A stretch of 64,000 bases of DNA from Paenibacillus vini (GCF_018403325.1 NZ_BOSL01000008.1:62001-126000), one strand, 5' to 3'; shown: positions 40,449 through 50,242, counted from the first letter of the stretch. The notes: generated by a model not told the origin, from the letters alone. Made by a program: numbers and translations.

Positions 40449-40907
40449 TTAAAATGGCTTGATGACCATAAGCAATAATATGGCAATCATCAGCAGCTGT
40501 GCTGCTGTCTCGACAGGTATAATCTTTTTTAGCACCAGTCCGAACTCGGTGGGTATTTCACGGCCCTTATCTTGAGTTTCAGATATAATCTTAACGATCT
40601 TTTTCATACGCGGCGCGATCCAGCCGTCGATGATGACGACCATAAGCAGCGATAAAAGAATTGATACATTTAACCACATTTGGGATAACCCCATCTTGGT
40701 GATGATCATAAGCCCAACCCCGGTTATACCAAGGACAACTCCGCCAATTTTAGGCAGGATCGCAAGTTTGGTCGTTATACCTAATGTAAATTGCATCTGG
40801 CCGACAGTTCTAGCGGATCTTCGAATAAAAGGCATCAGAAATGCGGGTCCAATGATAGCGATCGAAGCCGATATATGCAAAACGAGCAGTACACTAAACA
40901 AACCCAT
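40449..40907 (-). CDS. DUF2269-like integral membrane protein
   Basis: A 152-residue protein with four hydrophobic segments (FSVLLVLHISASIAIIGPAF, IGGVVLGITGVGLMI, LNVSILLSLLMVVIIDGWIA, AAQLLMIAILLLMVI). The N-terminal LHISASIAIIGPAF and a W in the third segment fit the DUF2269 family, whose function is not known. The ATG at 40907 lies 9 nt after GGAGA. It begins 14 nt past the end of the frameshifted NAD(P)-binding gene, so they were probably one operon. Confidence 0.7.
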   Translation of the reverse strand: MGLFSVLLVLHISASIAIIGPAFLMPFIRRSARTVGQMQFTLGITTKLAILPKIGGVVLGITGVGLMIITKMGLSQMWLNVSILLSLLMVVIIDGWIAPRMKKIVKIISETQDKGREIPTEFGLVLKKIIPVETAAQLLMIAILLLMVIKPF

Positions 40908-40921
40908 GATCCCCATTCTCC

Positions 40922-41654
40922 TTAGCGCACCGGAATATTATTTTGATAGGCTAGACCGACCCTTTTTCTTTTAAATGGTCCTCCGAGATCAATGTGGTCC
41001 AACATACACTTTGCGACATCATCATAAACAACATTTAACTCCTGAAATCGGCTGAACAGGTAGCCGGCTATTTCTGCCTCGGAATATTCCTTGATTACCT
41101 CAGGAACCGGAACGGGAAGGATTTCCGTTGTTACATGTAGATTAACTGGACCAGGAAGGATGCTCTATTGAATCGATCATGGTTCCCGGACACATCACGG
41201 ACCAATCGAGTTCAGATCTTTGCAGCCTTTCGAAGTTCCGGTTATGATTTTTGTACTCGGGAGGGAAGCCGGGTAAATTGTTGCCGATCAGCTCCGTATG
41301 CGGAATATTCAAGAGACCGGCGCCCCCCATCATCCATACCCGGCCGGAGAAACTGCGCTGGGATTCGCATTGGCTTACAATATTATCGACGATACGGACA
41401 AACTCTTCTCCTTGGCCCGCATGACCGGCTGCATTAATAGCGGCGTCTTGATGCGCAAGTGCCTCACTGACGCTGACCGGATCCAAAATATCATCTTCAA
41501 TCACTCTCACCCGACTTGAGGCGAGTTCTCCCAGTTGATCATAAAGCTTCTCGGCATTTCGCACGAAAGCGGTCATTTCATGTCCTCTATTTATTCCTTG
41601 TACCAGCACTCTTCTCCCTGTATTCCCCGTAGCTCCGAAAACAATAATTTTCAT
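40922..41654 (-). pseudogene. NAD(P)-binding (NmrA/atypical SDR) oxidoreductase, frameshifted
   Basis: From the ATG at 41654 (GAGGAGG site) the first frame gives MKIIVFGATGNTGRRVLVQGI, the dinucleotide-binding start of NmrA-like proteins, and runs 170 codons to a TAA at 41142. Around 41155-41175 a second frame (+1) takes over, starting PGPVNLHVTTEILPVPV and running with good protein character (EYSEAEIAGYLFSRF, GGPFKRKRVGLAY) to a TAA at 40922. The combined length of about 243 residues is normal for the family and the end abuts the next ribosome site. A single-base indel near HPSWSS is the simplest cause; a sequencing error would give the same picture. Confidence 0.8.
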
Positions 41655-41730
41655 TGTTTTTCCTCCTCTTTAGTAGCCCCTAATATTTGGTTATTGCTAG
41701 CTTAGCACCGCTTTATAATGATGTTAAGAA

Positions 41731-41766
41731 CCCACTAATAAGTGGGATACTTACTTAAAAGTAAGT
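41731..41766. promoter_or_regulatory. Two adjacent palindromes upstream of the NAD(P)-binding gene
   Basis: CCCACT-AATA-AGTGGG (41731-41746) and ACTTAC-TTAAAA-GTAAGT (41749-41766) sit side by side, between the HxlR gene and the oxidoreductase gene. HxlR proteins bind short inverted repeats of this sort at their targets; binding here is inferred. Confidence 0.55.
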
Positions 41767-41803
41767 TTTACGGGGCATAAGGGATGATCAGGAAAAAAAG
41801 GAA

Positions 41804-41845
41804 ACCAAACAAAGCTGCCCGACATCTCCTGGCAGCTTGTTTGGT
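41804..41845 (-). terminator. Terminator after the HxlR gene
   Basis: A 15-bp stem (ACCAAACAA-GCTGCC with one bulged A) and an 11-nt loop, then TTTCCTTTTTTTCC on the minus strand. Confidence 0.82.
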
Positions 41846-41881
41846 ATTGTTTTAAATTCGTGAAGAGTTTACATACCAGCT

Positions 41882-42214
41882 TTAAGAGGCCGGCTCTTCA
41901 TATTTCCGCTTATTGTGATTTTCTCCCCAAGCGCACATCACTTCAGCTACTGGAATTAAAGTTCTTCCATACTCACTGAGCGAATATTCGACTTTTGGAG
42001 GAATCGAAGGGTAGACTGTTCTATCAACAATGCCTTCCCGTTCCAAGTCCCGGAGATGTTGGGAAAGCATTTTTTGTGAAACATTAGGAATAAGCTTCTC
42101 AAGATCGTTGAATCGCTTCGTTGATTCTATTAAATTCCATAAAATCATGGGCTTCCATTTGCCGCCTAAAACATGGATGAGCGTCTCCACGGGACATTCA
42201 CGCTGATGAATCAT
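41882..42214 (-). CDS. HxlR-family transcriptional regulator
   Basis: A 110-residue HxlR winged-helix protein: RECPVETLIHVLGGKWKPMILWNL contains the family's conserved Cys, used for electrophile or redox sensing in some members. SQKMLSQHLRDLEREGIVDRTVYPSIPPKVEYSLSEYG is the recognition helix and wing. I chose the ATG at 42214 (GGGG upstream); the frame is open to a GTG at 42262 without a ribosome site. Likely controls the neighbouring NAD(P)-binding gene, now frameshifted, through the palindromes at 41731-41766. Confidence 0.88.
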   Translation of the reverse strand: MIHQRECPVETLIHVLGGKWKPMILWNLIESTKRFNDLEKLIPNVSQKMLSQHLRDLEREGIVDRTVYPSIPPKVEYSLSEYGRTLIPVAEVMCAWGENHNKRKYEEPAS

Positions 42215-42280
42215 CGATAAATCATCCCCTAAGTTAAGATAGGTGCAATTCCTATAATTCACTTAACAAAATTTTACAAT

Positions 42281-42301
42281 GGTTATACAGTCAATATAAC
42301 C
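42281..42301. promoter_or_regulatory. Inverted repeat between the GH127 gene and the HxlR gene
   Basis: GGTTATA/TATAACC (7 bp, 7-nt loop) lies between the GH127 stop and the HxlR start. It could be a weak terminator or an HxlR operator; the sequence does not decide. Confidence 0.4.
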
Positions 42302-42318
42302 TAACGATCAACTGTAAA

Positions 42319-45300
42319 TCAATCCAATATTTTGGTAGCGACGAACGCAAGATCCGTAATGTCGATCTTGTTGTCGCCGTTCAGATCGGCGATCTTCGCT
42401 TTCGCCCAATCCGGGCTGGCGGAATCCTTGCCGTAATGGTAAGCAACGATCGCAAGGTCGCCCACATTGATGACTCCGTCTTTGTTAAGGTCCGCGGATA
42501 CTTCCTTAATGACTGCGGACTTGAAGATGTCAATTGCACGCAGCAGATCAGTGACGGCGCCGTCAACCTGAGACTGCGTCGCGCCCGAGTTGTCTTTAAC
42601 CGCTTTGGCCGTGTTAATAACAATGCCGAAGGCATCTTTGGCCGCTTGCGGATATTGACCAGGCAGCGTGCCTACGACTGCGGCGTTATACAAGTTCTCT
42701 GCATTCGTAATCGCTCCGTTCAGCGCGGTCTTGTCAACGCCCGTATCTGCGCTTCCTACGGAAATGACCTTCCGGTCTGTACCCGCCTGGACCACGGCTC
42801 CCTCGGATGTTCCCAATTCCGCCCGGGTTACTGCAATCGCACCGCTTGTGTTCTGAACACCGGATTTCACCTTAAAAGTCAGATCCAGAACTGGCGTGCT
42901 CGCTCCTGAAATGCCTCCGATATTGGCGGAGATCAGTCGAAGTTCCCCGGCATTCGCCTTATCCTCTTTTACAACTTGGATGTTGTTGTTCGCACCTGCC
43001 GCAATTACATAGTCAAAAACTTTGGCGTCATAGGTCAGAGTGAAGTCCTGAGCATAAACACTTTGGGTTACGCTGTTCAGATGAACTGCTACTTTAAAGC
43101 TGCTACCGGCCTTCACACTGCTGTCTGCTGAAAGTGCAGCCGCGACTCCCTCTTGTGCTTCCTTATTGATGCTAACGGTATAAGCTTTTTCTGTGACTCC
43201 ATCTTCAGCTACCACTCTAACGTTCAAAGTAGTCTTATCGGTTGGTAAAGATACTTTTCTCTCCGCGGTATCGTCAATTAATACATCATTAACATATACC
43301 AAAGCATTTGCGTTCTCAGGAGTGAATTTGACGAATGACTCGGCAGCATTTTTGGGAACAGAAACGGAATAATGGTTATCCTTTAATGTCGCCGGTGTTC
43401 CATCGGCTGTGACACTTTGGAGGTTCGTGCTATTGTTATAATCCTTCAAAATGGAAACTGTACCGAATAATCTGCCGACGTAGCTCGAGCCTCTATTGGC
43501 AAACTTTACGGTTACTTTAGATTTTCCCGCCAACAAATTTGCCGGGATTTGATATCTAACATCATAGAATTGATCAGGGGTTTTACCTTCTATGGTTTCT
43601 TCCTTAATAAGACTACCGTCCACATAAACATTAAAGGTTCTTCCTTTATCACCGCTATGGAATCTGGTAGCTATATAATTCGTTACGGAAGGATCGACGG
43701 CCATATCATAACTAAGCCAGGCGGCTCCGGATGTCCCGCTCCAAGCTTGCCGGTATTGTTCGCCCCCGAAGGAACCTCCTCCCGTATTTCCTTGCAGATT
43801 ATGTGCCAATTCGTGCTGATCATTCGTAATTTGTACCTCATCGATCTTGGCAATCGCCTTTTTCGCGGCCGTCTTTTTATTCAAAATGTTTTTCTGGAAA
43901 GTCGGTGAATCCAATGCGGATAAATAGAAGTAAATCCCGTATCTTTCCTTGTACAAAGTATAGTAGGGCGTAAATTTCAAGTGGTTATCTTCATCTGTAT
44001 TCCGCAGTGTGAATTCCAGTTTACCTTCCGTCTTAACCAAATTATTGTTAATATCACGGACCCAATCATTAACATTGCCATCCTTAATAAGGATGTAATC
44101 CTTGAAGGTAACGCCCGCAGGTAAATTTGCTTTCTGTGAAGCAAGATGCGGAATGGCGACCATTTGCTCTGTTCCAAGTCCCGCGCTTAAAACAAGAGGA
44201 CCATAAGTAAATGCTGCCGCTTCAGGATTATCTTGAAGAGTTGAGACTTGGACTTCTAAAGGAAACGTCAATTCAACAACATCCCCTGTCTTCCATACTC
44301 GGTGGATATCCATATATCCTTCGGATGCTTCCGCACTCATTGTTTCTCCGTTGATCTTCATAGCTACTTTTTGGCCTTTTGCAACCCACTCCGGCGATTT
44401 GAATTTAATCGTAACGGCTTCGGAAGGTGCGGCATTAATTGTAAACGTTGCTTTGTCGCTTTGGGGAATATCCGTTGCCTGAGTCAATTGAAGACCCTTT
44501 TCGGTCCAGTTCAATTTCGAACTCAAGTACATGTTGACATAAAGTTCTTGTTCGGTGTGAAAATAGATACTGTCATCCAGTTTCGTAAAATTCTCCATCC
44601 CGCTTCCCGTATCGCACCAGAAACTATCGAACTCGGTAGAGAATACTTTAAAATAACCTGTACCCATCGGTTTAAAATACGTACTCATGCCGGTTTCCGG
44701 ATTAATGGAGGACATAATCTCATTTTGCAATGTTTTCTCGTAATAATTTGCATATTTAATATCTCCGGTAAGTCTGAACAACTCTCTAGTCAGCTTTAAC
44801 ATGTTATAAGCGTTACAAGTTTCATCGTTAATGTTATTCCTGTAATTATCCAACTGCCCGGGTTCTCTAAAATGCTCATTTTCGCTATTTCCGCCGGTTA
44901 CATAGGTATGGTCGTTGACCACCATATCCCAGAAATTCTCCGCTGCTTCAAGGTAGAACGATTCTGCCTCACCTAAAGTACGATAGCGATTCAGGGCGCC
45001 AATAAACTTAGGGATTTGTGTATTCGCGTGCTTATTCGCCAATACGTCTTGCCCATTGACAATGGACTTAAACAGGGAATCTTCGTCAAACATATGGGCT
45101 GCAGTTAAATGATTCTGATTAATGGAGTATTTATATAATTCATACAATGCGTCGTTTATACCGCCATATTCAATATTCAATACTCTTGTATGCGTTGAAT
45201 CGTTCCATGTTTGAGTTCTGTTATACGACCAATCTCCCAATTTACTCGCAATATCCAAGGCGTCTCCATTTCCTTCGTATTTATAAACATCCACAAGCCC

Positions 45301-46794
45301 CATAATTATTTTATGCATGGTGTACCATGGTACCCAACTTTGTCCCTCGATCTTTCCTTCAATCACATCAAAATGGGTTTCCGGTGTTGCAAAAACATAC
45401 CCGTTACTGCTTGCATTTTGACATGCTTTCAGCTCACTGATCACGTAATCAATTCTGCTCTTGATTTGTGCATGCTGTGCCGGATTCTCTTTCGTTTGTT
45501 TGTAGGCCTGTGATAGCGCTGTCAAATAATGTCCCAAGGTGTGCCCTCTAAGATAGCTCCAGTTGCCTTCCCAACCGTTGTAAAGCTCCGCTTTCTTAGG
45601 TAAACCCGCTACGGTTCTAAATCCCGACAAAAGACGGTCCGGATCAAGCTTTAATAAATACTCAACATCTTTATTGAAGGCATTCACATAAAACGGGTCG
45701 GTAACCTCTTCCTGATCCATGTCGAAATTTTTGATCTTGGCCGAATCACCTAAATATATACTTGTTTTTACGACAACAGAAAATGTTTTTGTTAAGGTGA
45801 CTGAACCATACGTTACAGTGGCTTGTATAGTGACCGGAGTATCTACCCCTGGATCTGTAAGCACTCCTGTGTTTGATATCACGTCCGTATTCGATGAGTT
45901 CCACGAAATGGTACTTCCGTTTATGCCTTTAGTCGGGAAAGTAAGATTGCCCCTTGTTGTTTCCGGCAGAGAAATCGCATCCAAGTCTTGTTGTGCAATC
46001 CTCTTTTCGTCTATTATGCCGCCTTCCGCTTTATAAACGCCTCGGATAGCTTCATCTGTCGCTGCTACACTATATATTTTGAATTCGTCCACGTTCAGTT
46101 TGGAGTAGCCTCCGCCATATAGCGGAGAGTTGAATCCTAAATATTTGTGATCCGTATTATTTGCTGCAATGCTGCCGCCCTGTTTATTATATAAAACCTT
46201 TTGAGCTAGACCGTTACGATAAATCCCAACATTTTTTGTTGCATTGTCATAGGTGACCGCAATATGCGTCCACTCTCCAACGGGAAAGAAGGTACTTCGA
46301 TCCCCTGTAACATACGATTCCTGTACGCCAGTTCCCGTTGAAAGCTTTAACGGAACTGTATCACTCAAGATGCTTAAATACCATCCCTCTCCCATCCAGT
46401 TTCCGCTCGGCTTGTTCCACATGATCATGTGTTCGCCTTTTAACGTAGAGTCGGGTTTCACCCAGAAAGAAACCGTCAGGTTCTGTGGTTGTAATGCTGC
46501 TGAAGTGCCTAAATCAATATAATTATTGGTTCCGTTTAGTTGTAATGCCTTACCGACCTTGCCATCCACATAATTTGCCGTCCCATTTAATATTCCTTGA
46601 ATTCTGTTACTGGAGGAATCTGAAATATTATTTTCAAACTTTAATTCCAGCTGTTTTGAATCATCCAACCCTGCAGCATATGCCGGAATTGTGGAGCCTA
46701 AAAAACCGGACATCAGATTCGCCGCCAATGTTACCGATACGATATGAATTACCGTTTTTTTCCTCGACTCTTTTTTACCTTTTAGCCGTTTCAT
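42319..46794 (-). CDS. Secreted modular GH127 beta-L-arabinofuranosidase-like enzyme with cohesin and dockerin
   Basis: A 1491-residue precursor. Modules in order: signal peptide (1-40); LamG/concanavalin-like domain (about 48-245); bacterial Ig-like domain (about 265-345); GH127 (DUF1680) catalytic region (about 365-950) with LLSGFRTVAGLP, SYLRGHTLGHYLTALS and NDETCNAYNMLKLTREL; a beta-sandwich (about 980-1115); a cadherin-like sandwich (about 1120-1208); cohesin (about 1215-1348, QDFTLTYDAKVFDYV); a helical FIVAR-like spacer (about 1352-1425); type I dockerin (about 1428-1491) with DLNKDGVINVGD and DLNGDNKIDITD. GH127 enzymes release beta-linked arabinofuranose using a Zn-bound Cys nucleophile. 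The usual Cys-Cys pair reads FWCDTGSGME here, so one Zn ligand is Asp. Carrying both cohesin and dockerin, it could act as a link in a multi-enzyme chain. Confidence 0.9.
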   Translation of the reverse strand: MKRLKGKKESRKKTVIHIVSVTLAANLMSGFLGSTIPAYAAGLDDSKQLELKFENNISDSSSNRIQGILNGTANYVDGKVGKALQLNGTNNYIDLGTSAALQPQNLTVSFWVKPDSTLKGEHMIMWNKPSGNWMGEGWYLSILSDTVPLKLSTGTGVQESYVTGDRSTFFPVGEWTHIAVTYDNATKNVGIYRNGLAQKVLYNKQGGSIAANNTDHKYLGFNSPLYGGGYSKLNVDEFKIYSVAATDEAIRGVYKAEGGIIDEKRIAQQDLDAISLPETTRGNLTFPTKGINGSTISWNSSNTDVISNTGVLTDPGVDTPVTIQATVTYGSVTLTKTFSVVVKTSIYLGDSAKIKNFDMDQEEVTDPFYVNAFNKDVEYLLKLDPDRLLSGFRTVAGLPKKAELYNGWEGNWSYLRGHTLGHYLTALSQAYKQTKENPAQHAQIKSRIDYVISELKACQNASSNGYVFATPETHFDVIEGKIEGQSWVPWYTMHKIIMGLVDVYKYEGNGDALDIASKLGDWSYNRTQTWNDSTHTRVLNIEYGGINDALYELYKYSINQNHLTAAHMFDEDSLFKSIVNGQDVLANKHANTQIPKFIGALNRYRTLGEAESFYLEAAENFWDMVVNDHTYVTGGNSENEHFREPGQLDNYRNNINDETCNAYNMLKLTRELFRLTGDIKYANYYEKTLQNEIMSSINPETGMSTYFKPMGTGYFKVFSTEFDSFWCDTGSGMENFTKLDDSIYFHTEQELYVNMYLSSKLNWTEKGLQLTQATDIPQSDKATFTINAAPSEAVTIKFKSPEWVAKGQKVAMKINGETMSAEASEGYMDIHRVWKTGDVVELTFPLEVQVSTLQDNPEAAAFTYGPLVLSAGLGTEQMVAIPHLASQKANLPAGVTFKDYILIKDGNVNDWVRDINNNLVKTEGKLEFTLRNTDEDNHLKFTPYYTLYKERYGIYFYLSALDSPTFQKNILNKKTAAKKAIAKIDEVQITNDQHELAHNLQGNTGGGSFGGEQYRQAWSGTSGAAWLSYDMAVDPSVTNYIATRFHSGDKGRTFNVYVDGSLIKEETIEGKTPDQFYDVRYQIPANLLAGKSKVTVKFANRGSSYVGRLFGTVSILKDYNNSTNLQSVTADGTPATLKDNHYSVSVPKNAAESFVKFTPENANALVYVNDVLIDDTAERKVSLPTDKTTLNVRVVAEDGVTEKAYTVSINKEAQEGVAAALSADSSVKAGSSFKVAVHLNSVTQSVYAQDFTLTYDAKVFDYVIAAGANNNIQVVKEDKANAGELRLISANIGGISGASTPVLDLTFKVKSGVQNTSGAIAVTRAELGTSEGAVVQAGTDRKVISVGSADTGVDKTALNGAITNAENLYNAAVVGTLPGQYPQAAKDAFGIVINTAKAVKDNSGATQSQVDGAVTDLLRAIDIFKSAVIKEVSADLNKDGVINVGDLAIVAYHYGKDSASPDWAKAKIADLNGDNKIDITDLAFVATKILD

Positions 46795-46852
46795 TGATAT
46801 ACATCTCTCCTTGCGTTTTATATGAGGAATTGAGCGTAATCAAAGCTGGTGT

Positions 46853-46896
46853 GAGAACGAGGGATGGCATGCAAAACACCCCATCCCTCCTCACTT
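46853..46896 (-). other. Intergenic hairpin between GH43 and GH127 genes
   Basis: GAGGGATGG/CCATCCCTC stem (9 bp) extended by an outer GTGAG/CTCAC. There is no U-tract, so a transcript-processing or stability role is as likely as termination. Confidence 0.6.
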
Positions 46897-46905
46897 ATGG
46901 TAGTT

Positions 46906-48500
46906 TTAGTCGGTTATTTTAGTGGCAACATACGCCAAATCCGTAATGTCGATCTTCTGGTCGCCGTTCAGATCGGCGATCTTCGCTTTCTCCCAATCCG
47001 GGCTGGTGGAATCCTTGCCGTAATGGTAAGCAACGATCGCAAGGTCGCCCACATTGATGATTCCGTCTTTGTTCAGATCCGCGGATACTTCCTTGATTAC
47101 TGCGGACTTGAAGGTATCGACCGCACGGAGCAGGTCGGTGACAGCGCTGTCGACTTGAGACTGCGTCGCACTCGAGTTGTCTTTAACCGCCTTGGCCGCG
47201 TTAATTGCAATGCCGAAGGCATCTTTAGCCGCTTGCGGATATTGACCAGGCAGTGTGCCTACGACTGCGGCGTCATACAAGTTCTGTGCATTCGTAATCG
47301 CGGCGTTCAGTGCCGTCTTGTCAACGCCCACATCGATGCTTCCTACGGAAATGACCTTCCGGTCCGTGGCCGCTTGAATCACGGCTCCTTCCGACGTTCC
47401 AAGCTCCGCCCGGGTTACGGCAATTGCACCGCTCGTGTTCTGAACCCCGGATTTCACCTTGAAGGTCAAATCCAGAACCGGCGTGCTATCTCCAGAGATG
47501 CCACCGATATTGGCGGAGATCAATCGGATTTCACCTTGGGTGTCTTTGTCCTCCGTGATCAGCTCCACATTATACGTTGCGGATGTTGCGCTCATATAGT
47601 CGAATACGCCGGCATCATAAGTCAACGTGATGTCCTGGGCATATATGCTTTCTTCCAGGTTGTTCAGGTTCACTCCGACGGTAAAGCTGCTTCCCGGCTT
47701 CACGCTGTCCGTTGCCGACAGGATAGCTGCAGGTTCCGTCGGTTCCGGCTCTTCCGTGGACGGCCAGACAGGATCCGCCGTGGAGGTGCTCGTCGTCAAA
47801 TAAATCCGGTCGATCGTCAGTCCGTCTTCTCTGCCCCAGAAATTTAATTCATGCTCGCCGGCGTTGAAATTTAATGGACTTCCTCCAGGCACGACGGAGC
47901 CGCCGTTACTGAGATTCACCCATTTGAATTGTCCGCCGCTGATTCCCTCAATGCCGTTAGATGTAAATTTATACTGCTGATCCACTCCGACATGGAGAGA
48001 ATCGGAATTGAAATCCACACTCTTGGCGAGGATCCAAAGCTGATAAGCCCCAGCTTTCGGGATATTGATCTTATATCCAAGCCTGGAGCCTGTTGCGAGG
48101 GTCGCTGCATCCGTTCCGGACATATTGAAGCCGGTATCGGGTCCGAAGAACATCGCCTTCGAGGACTGCCCGTCGACAAGCGACCAAGTGTGGCCATCAA
48201 TGGTGCCGTGCACGTAAGCTTCCTCCGAGTTGTCCGCCGCTTTTTCGGCCTCAATGGCTACGAAAGCGGGAGTATCGACAGATACGCTAATTTGAGTTGT
48301 TGCAGCTTCACCCAATTCTCCCCGATAACTGACGACGACCTGGGTCGTTCCGCTGGCTTTTGCGGTGATTTTTCCGTTCGAAACTTCTGCGATATTCGGA
48401 CTAGGGTTGTTGTAAGTTGCTTTTTGGGTTACGTCTTCCTTGTGCCCGTCAAGATACTCAGCGGTAATTTTAAAAGCAGCGGTTTGACCGGAATCCAAAG
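46906..48500 (-). repeat. Shared C-terminal module block, copy A
   Basis: Codes for a late Ig-like domain, GH115-C-like beta-sandwich, cohesin, FIVAR-like spacer and dockerin. By eye the DNA is near-identical over long stretches to copies at 50288-51870 and 55003-56350. The GH127 gene shares only the last three modules (42319-43150), more diverged. Confidence 0.85.
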
Positions 48501-50196
48501 CAACTGAAGGATTATCAACGGTAATCTTCTTCACCGTCAGTTCGCTGTTCAAGTCTTTTACCAGCATATTTAGGGTATCTGTCTTTCCGCCATAGCTTAC
48601 ATGGATGCGGGTTGAACCATAGCCTACTCCCGTTACAATTCCTTTATTAATACTTACGATGCCGCTTTGGGCAGCCGTTGCAACAGCCTGAGCAGTAACG
48701 TCGGCACTTGTGCCATCGGTATATACTGCTGTAACTTTCATGCTCGCCTGGTTGGCGCCGGACACCGTGTCGATTTTATATTTATCGATGGATGCGTTGA
48801 TCGCAGCGAGTTCGTGAGCAGCGCTCTTATGGCCGAACTGCCAATAATCTATCTTGAAGAGATTGCCTGTCGCTGCACCTTTGAACACTAAATAAACGTC
48901 ATGGACCCCGGAAGCGCCGGATATACTTGTTGTTTTTGTCTGCCAGACCTGATCTCCGCCTGTGTTGGAAATAGGAAGCGTTCCGATCAATGTCCCTTCA
49001 GCACTATCAAGATGAAGTTCCAAGGTGCCGCCGTTAGAAGCGCTGGATACATTTGCAGAAAACAAACCGGCCCCGGTAGACCCAAAGTCCACATTTTTTA
49101 CCTTTATATAGTCTCCGTTGTCAATTTGGTAAACGTTCATTCCATCTTGATGGGATGGCTCCGTTTTGATGCCCGATGCCCATGACATAGTTTCAGCTTC
49201 ATTTCTGACATACGGATTTAAATTCATAAGCCCGGATGGACCCTGAGTTGTCATATTAATCGCCGGGAATGTGCCATCAGAATTAAAATTAAATTCCTCA
49301 ACCGCTACGGAACGAGTGAAGCCTCCTCCTCCCGGTAATGCGCCATTATGATAAAAAAGATAAGAATGTCCTTTGAAATCTATGACTCCCGGATGGTTTG
49401 TAAAGCTTTTTCCTTGTGTAGTCATAATGACGCCTCTATAGGTCCAGGGCCCGGTAGGGCTATTGCTGGTAGAGTACGAAATAAATTCAGGTATACCTCC
49501 GGCAGCATATACCATGTAATATAGATCTCCGCGTTTATAGAGCCACGGCCCCTCTTCGTATAATGTCGGCCTGGAGGCATTCCCTGAACGTTCCCCAAAC
49601 CCTTCTTTAGTCAAAGGTACCGTTACAATACCAACGTTTTGGTCATAGGAAATCATGTCGGGATTTAACTTTACATATTTTAATTCGGGATTTCCCCAAT
49701 AAAGATAGGCCTGACCGTCGTCATCAATATAGGCAGCCGGGTCAATATCGCCCCAAGCGCTGGAGACTAACGGATGGCCAAGAGCATCTACAAACGGGCC
49801 GGTAGGACTGTCAGATACGGCCACCCCGATCGCCGGCCGCCCAAGCGAACTACTTGTAACAGTTGAGTAGAAATAGAACTTACCATTTCTTTCGATAGCG
49901 TGGCCCGCCCATGCGTCGCCTTTTGCCCAACTAAACGTTTTGTAAGACAAGGGCGATCCATGATCCGTCCAGTTGACCATGTCTTTTGAAGAATAAACTC
50001 TCCACTCATTCATCGTAAAATAGGTCGAGCCATCTTCATCGTGTCCGGTATATAGATAGACTGTATCACCAACCACTAATGGAGCAGGATCAGCGGTATA
50101 AATCGTTTGGACTACGGGGTTATCTGCAAAAGAAATTGTCGTGAACACCATCATGCTAATTAGAAAAGAAATGACGAGGCTAAAAGCCTTTTTCAT
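46906..50196 (-). CDS. Secreted GH43 arabinofuranosidase/xylosidase-family enzyme with CBM6, cohesin and dockerin
   Basis: A 1096-residue precursor. Signal peptide (1-25); GH43 five-bladed propeller (about 28-330) with the catalytic base in YTADPAPLVVGD, the pKa-modulating Asp in GDIDPAAYIDDDG and the acid Glu in LYEEGPWLYKRG; CBM6-like module (about 330-462, RNEAETMSWASG, NLFKIDYWQFG); two bacterial Ig-like domains (about 465-645); a beta-sandwich like the GH115 C-terminal domain (about 646-810, FVAIEAEKAADN); an acidic Pro-Glu-Thr linker; cohesin (about 824-954); FIVAR-like spacer; type I dockerin (about 1034-1096). The fold and CBM6 pairing match arabinoxylan arabinofuranohydrolases. ATG at 50196 lies 8 nt after GGAGGGG. 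Confidence 0.9.
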   Translation of the reverse strand: MKKAFSLVISFLISMMVFTTISFADNPVVQTIYTADPAPLVVGDTVYLYTGHDEDGSTYFTMNEWRVYSSKDMVNWTDHGSPLSYKTFSWAKGDAWAGHAIERNGKFYFYSTVTSSSLGRPAIGVAVSDSPTGPFVDALGHPLVSSAWGDIDPAAYIDDDGQAYLYWGNPELKYVKLNPDMISYDQNVGIVTVPLTKEGFGERSGNASRPTLYEEGPWLYKRGDLYYMVYAAGGIPEFISYSTSNSPTGPWTYRGVIMTTQGKSFTNHPGVIDFKGHSYLFYHNGALPGGGGFTRSVAVEEFNFNSDGTFPAINMTTQGPSGLMNLNPYVRNEAETMSWASGIKTEPSHQDGMNVYQIDNGDYIKVKNVDFGSTGAGLFSANVSSASNGGTLELHLDSAEGTLIGTLPISNTGGDQVWQTKTTSISGASGVHDVYLVFKGAATGNLFKIDYWQFGHKSAAHELAAINASIDKYKIDTVSGANQASMKVTAVYTDGTSADVTAQAVATAAQSGIVSINKGIVTGVGYGSTRIHVSYGGKTDTLNMLVKDLNSELTVKKITVDNPSVALDSGQTAAFKITAEYLDGHKEDVTQKATYNNPSPNIAEVSNGKITAKASGTTQVVVSYRGELGEAATTQISVSVDTPAFVAIEAEKAADNSEEAYVHGTIDGHTWSLVDGQSSKAMFFGPDTGFNMSGTDAATLATGSRLGYKINIPKAGAYQLWILAKSVDFNSDSLHVGVDQQYKFTSNGIEGISGGQFKWVNLSNGGSVVPGGSPLNFNAGEHELNFWGREDGLTIDRIYLTTSTSTADPVWPSTEEPEPTEPAAILSATDSVKPGSSFTVGVNLNNLEESIYAQDITLTYDAGVFDYMSATSATYNVELITEDKDTQGEIRLISANIGGISGDSTPVLDLTFKVKSGVQNTSGAIAVTRAELGTSEGAVIQAATDRKVISVGSIDVGVDKTALNAAITNAQNLYDAAVVGTLPGQYPQAAKDAFGIAINAAKAVKDNSSATQSQVDSAVTDLLRAVDTFKSAVIKEVSADLNKDGIINVGDLAIVAYHYGKDSTSPDWEKAKIADLNGDQKIDITDLAYVATKITD

Positions 50197-50242
50197 TAAC
50201 AAATCCCCTCCACATTACATTTGATCATTGGATGTAAGGAAT

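Noticed and set aside
46864-47847. Long plus-strand open frames opposite the cohesin-dockerin tails (also near 50228-50920 and 51311-51889)
   Set aside because: They lie antisense to well-supported coding sequence, repeat because the coding repeats repeat, and have biased composition and no ribosome sites.
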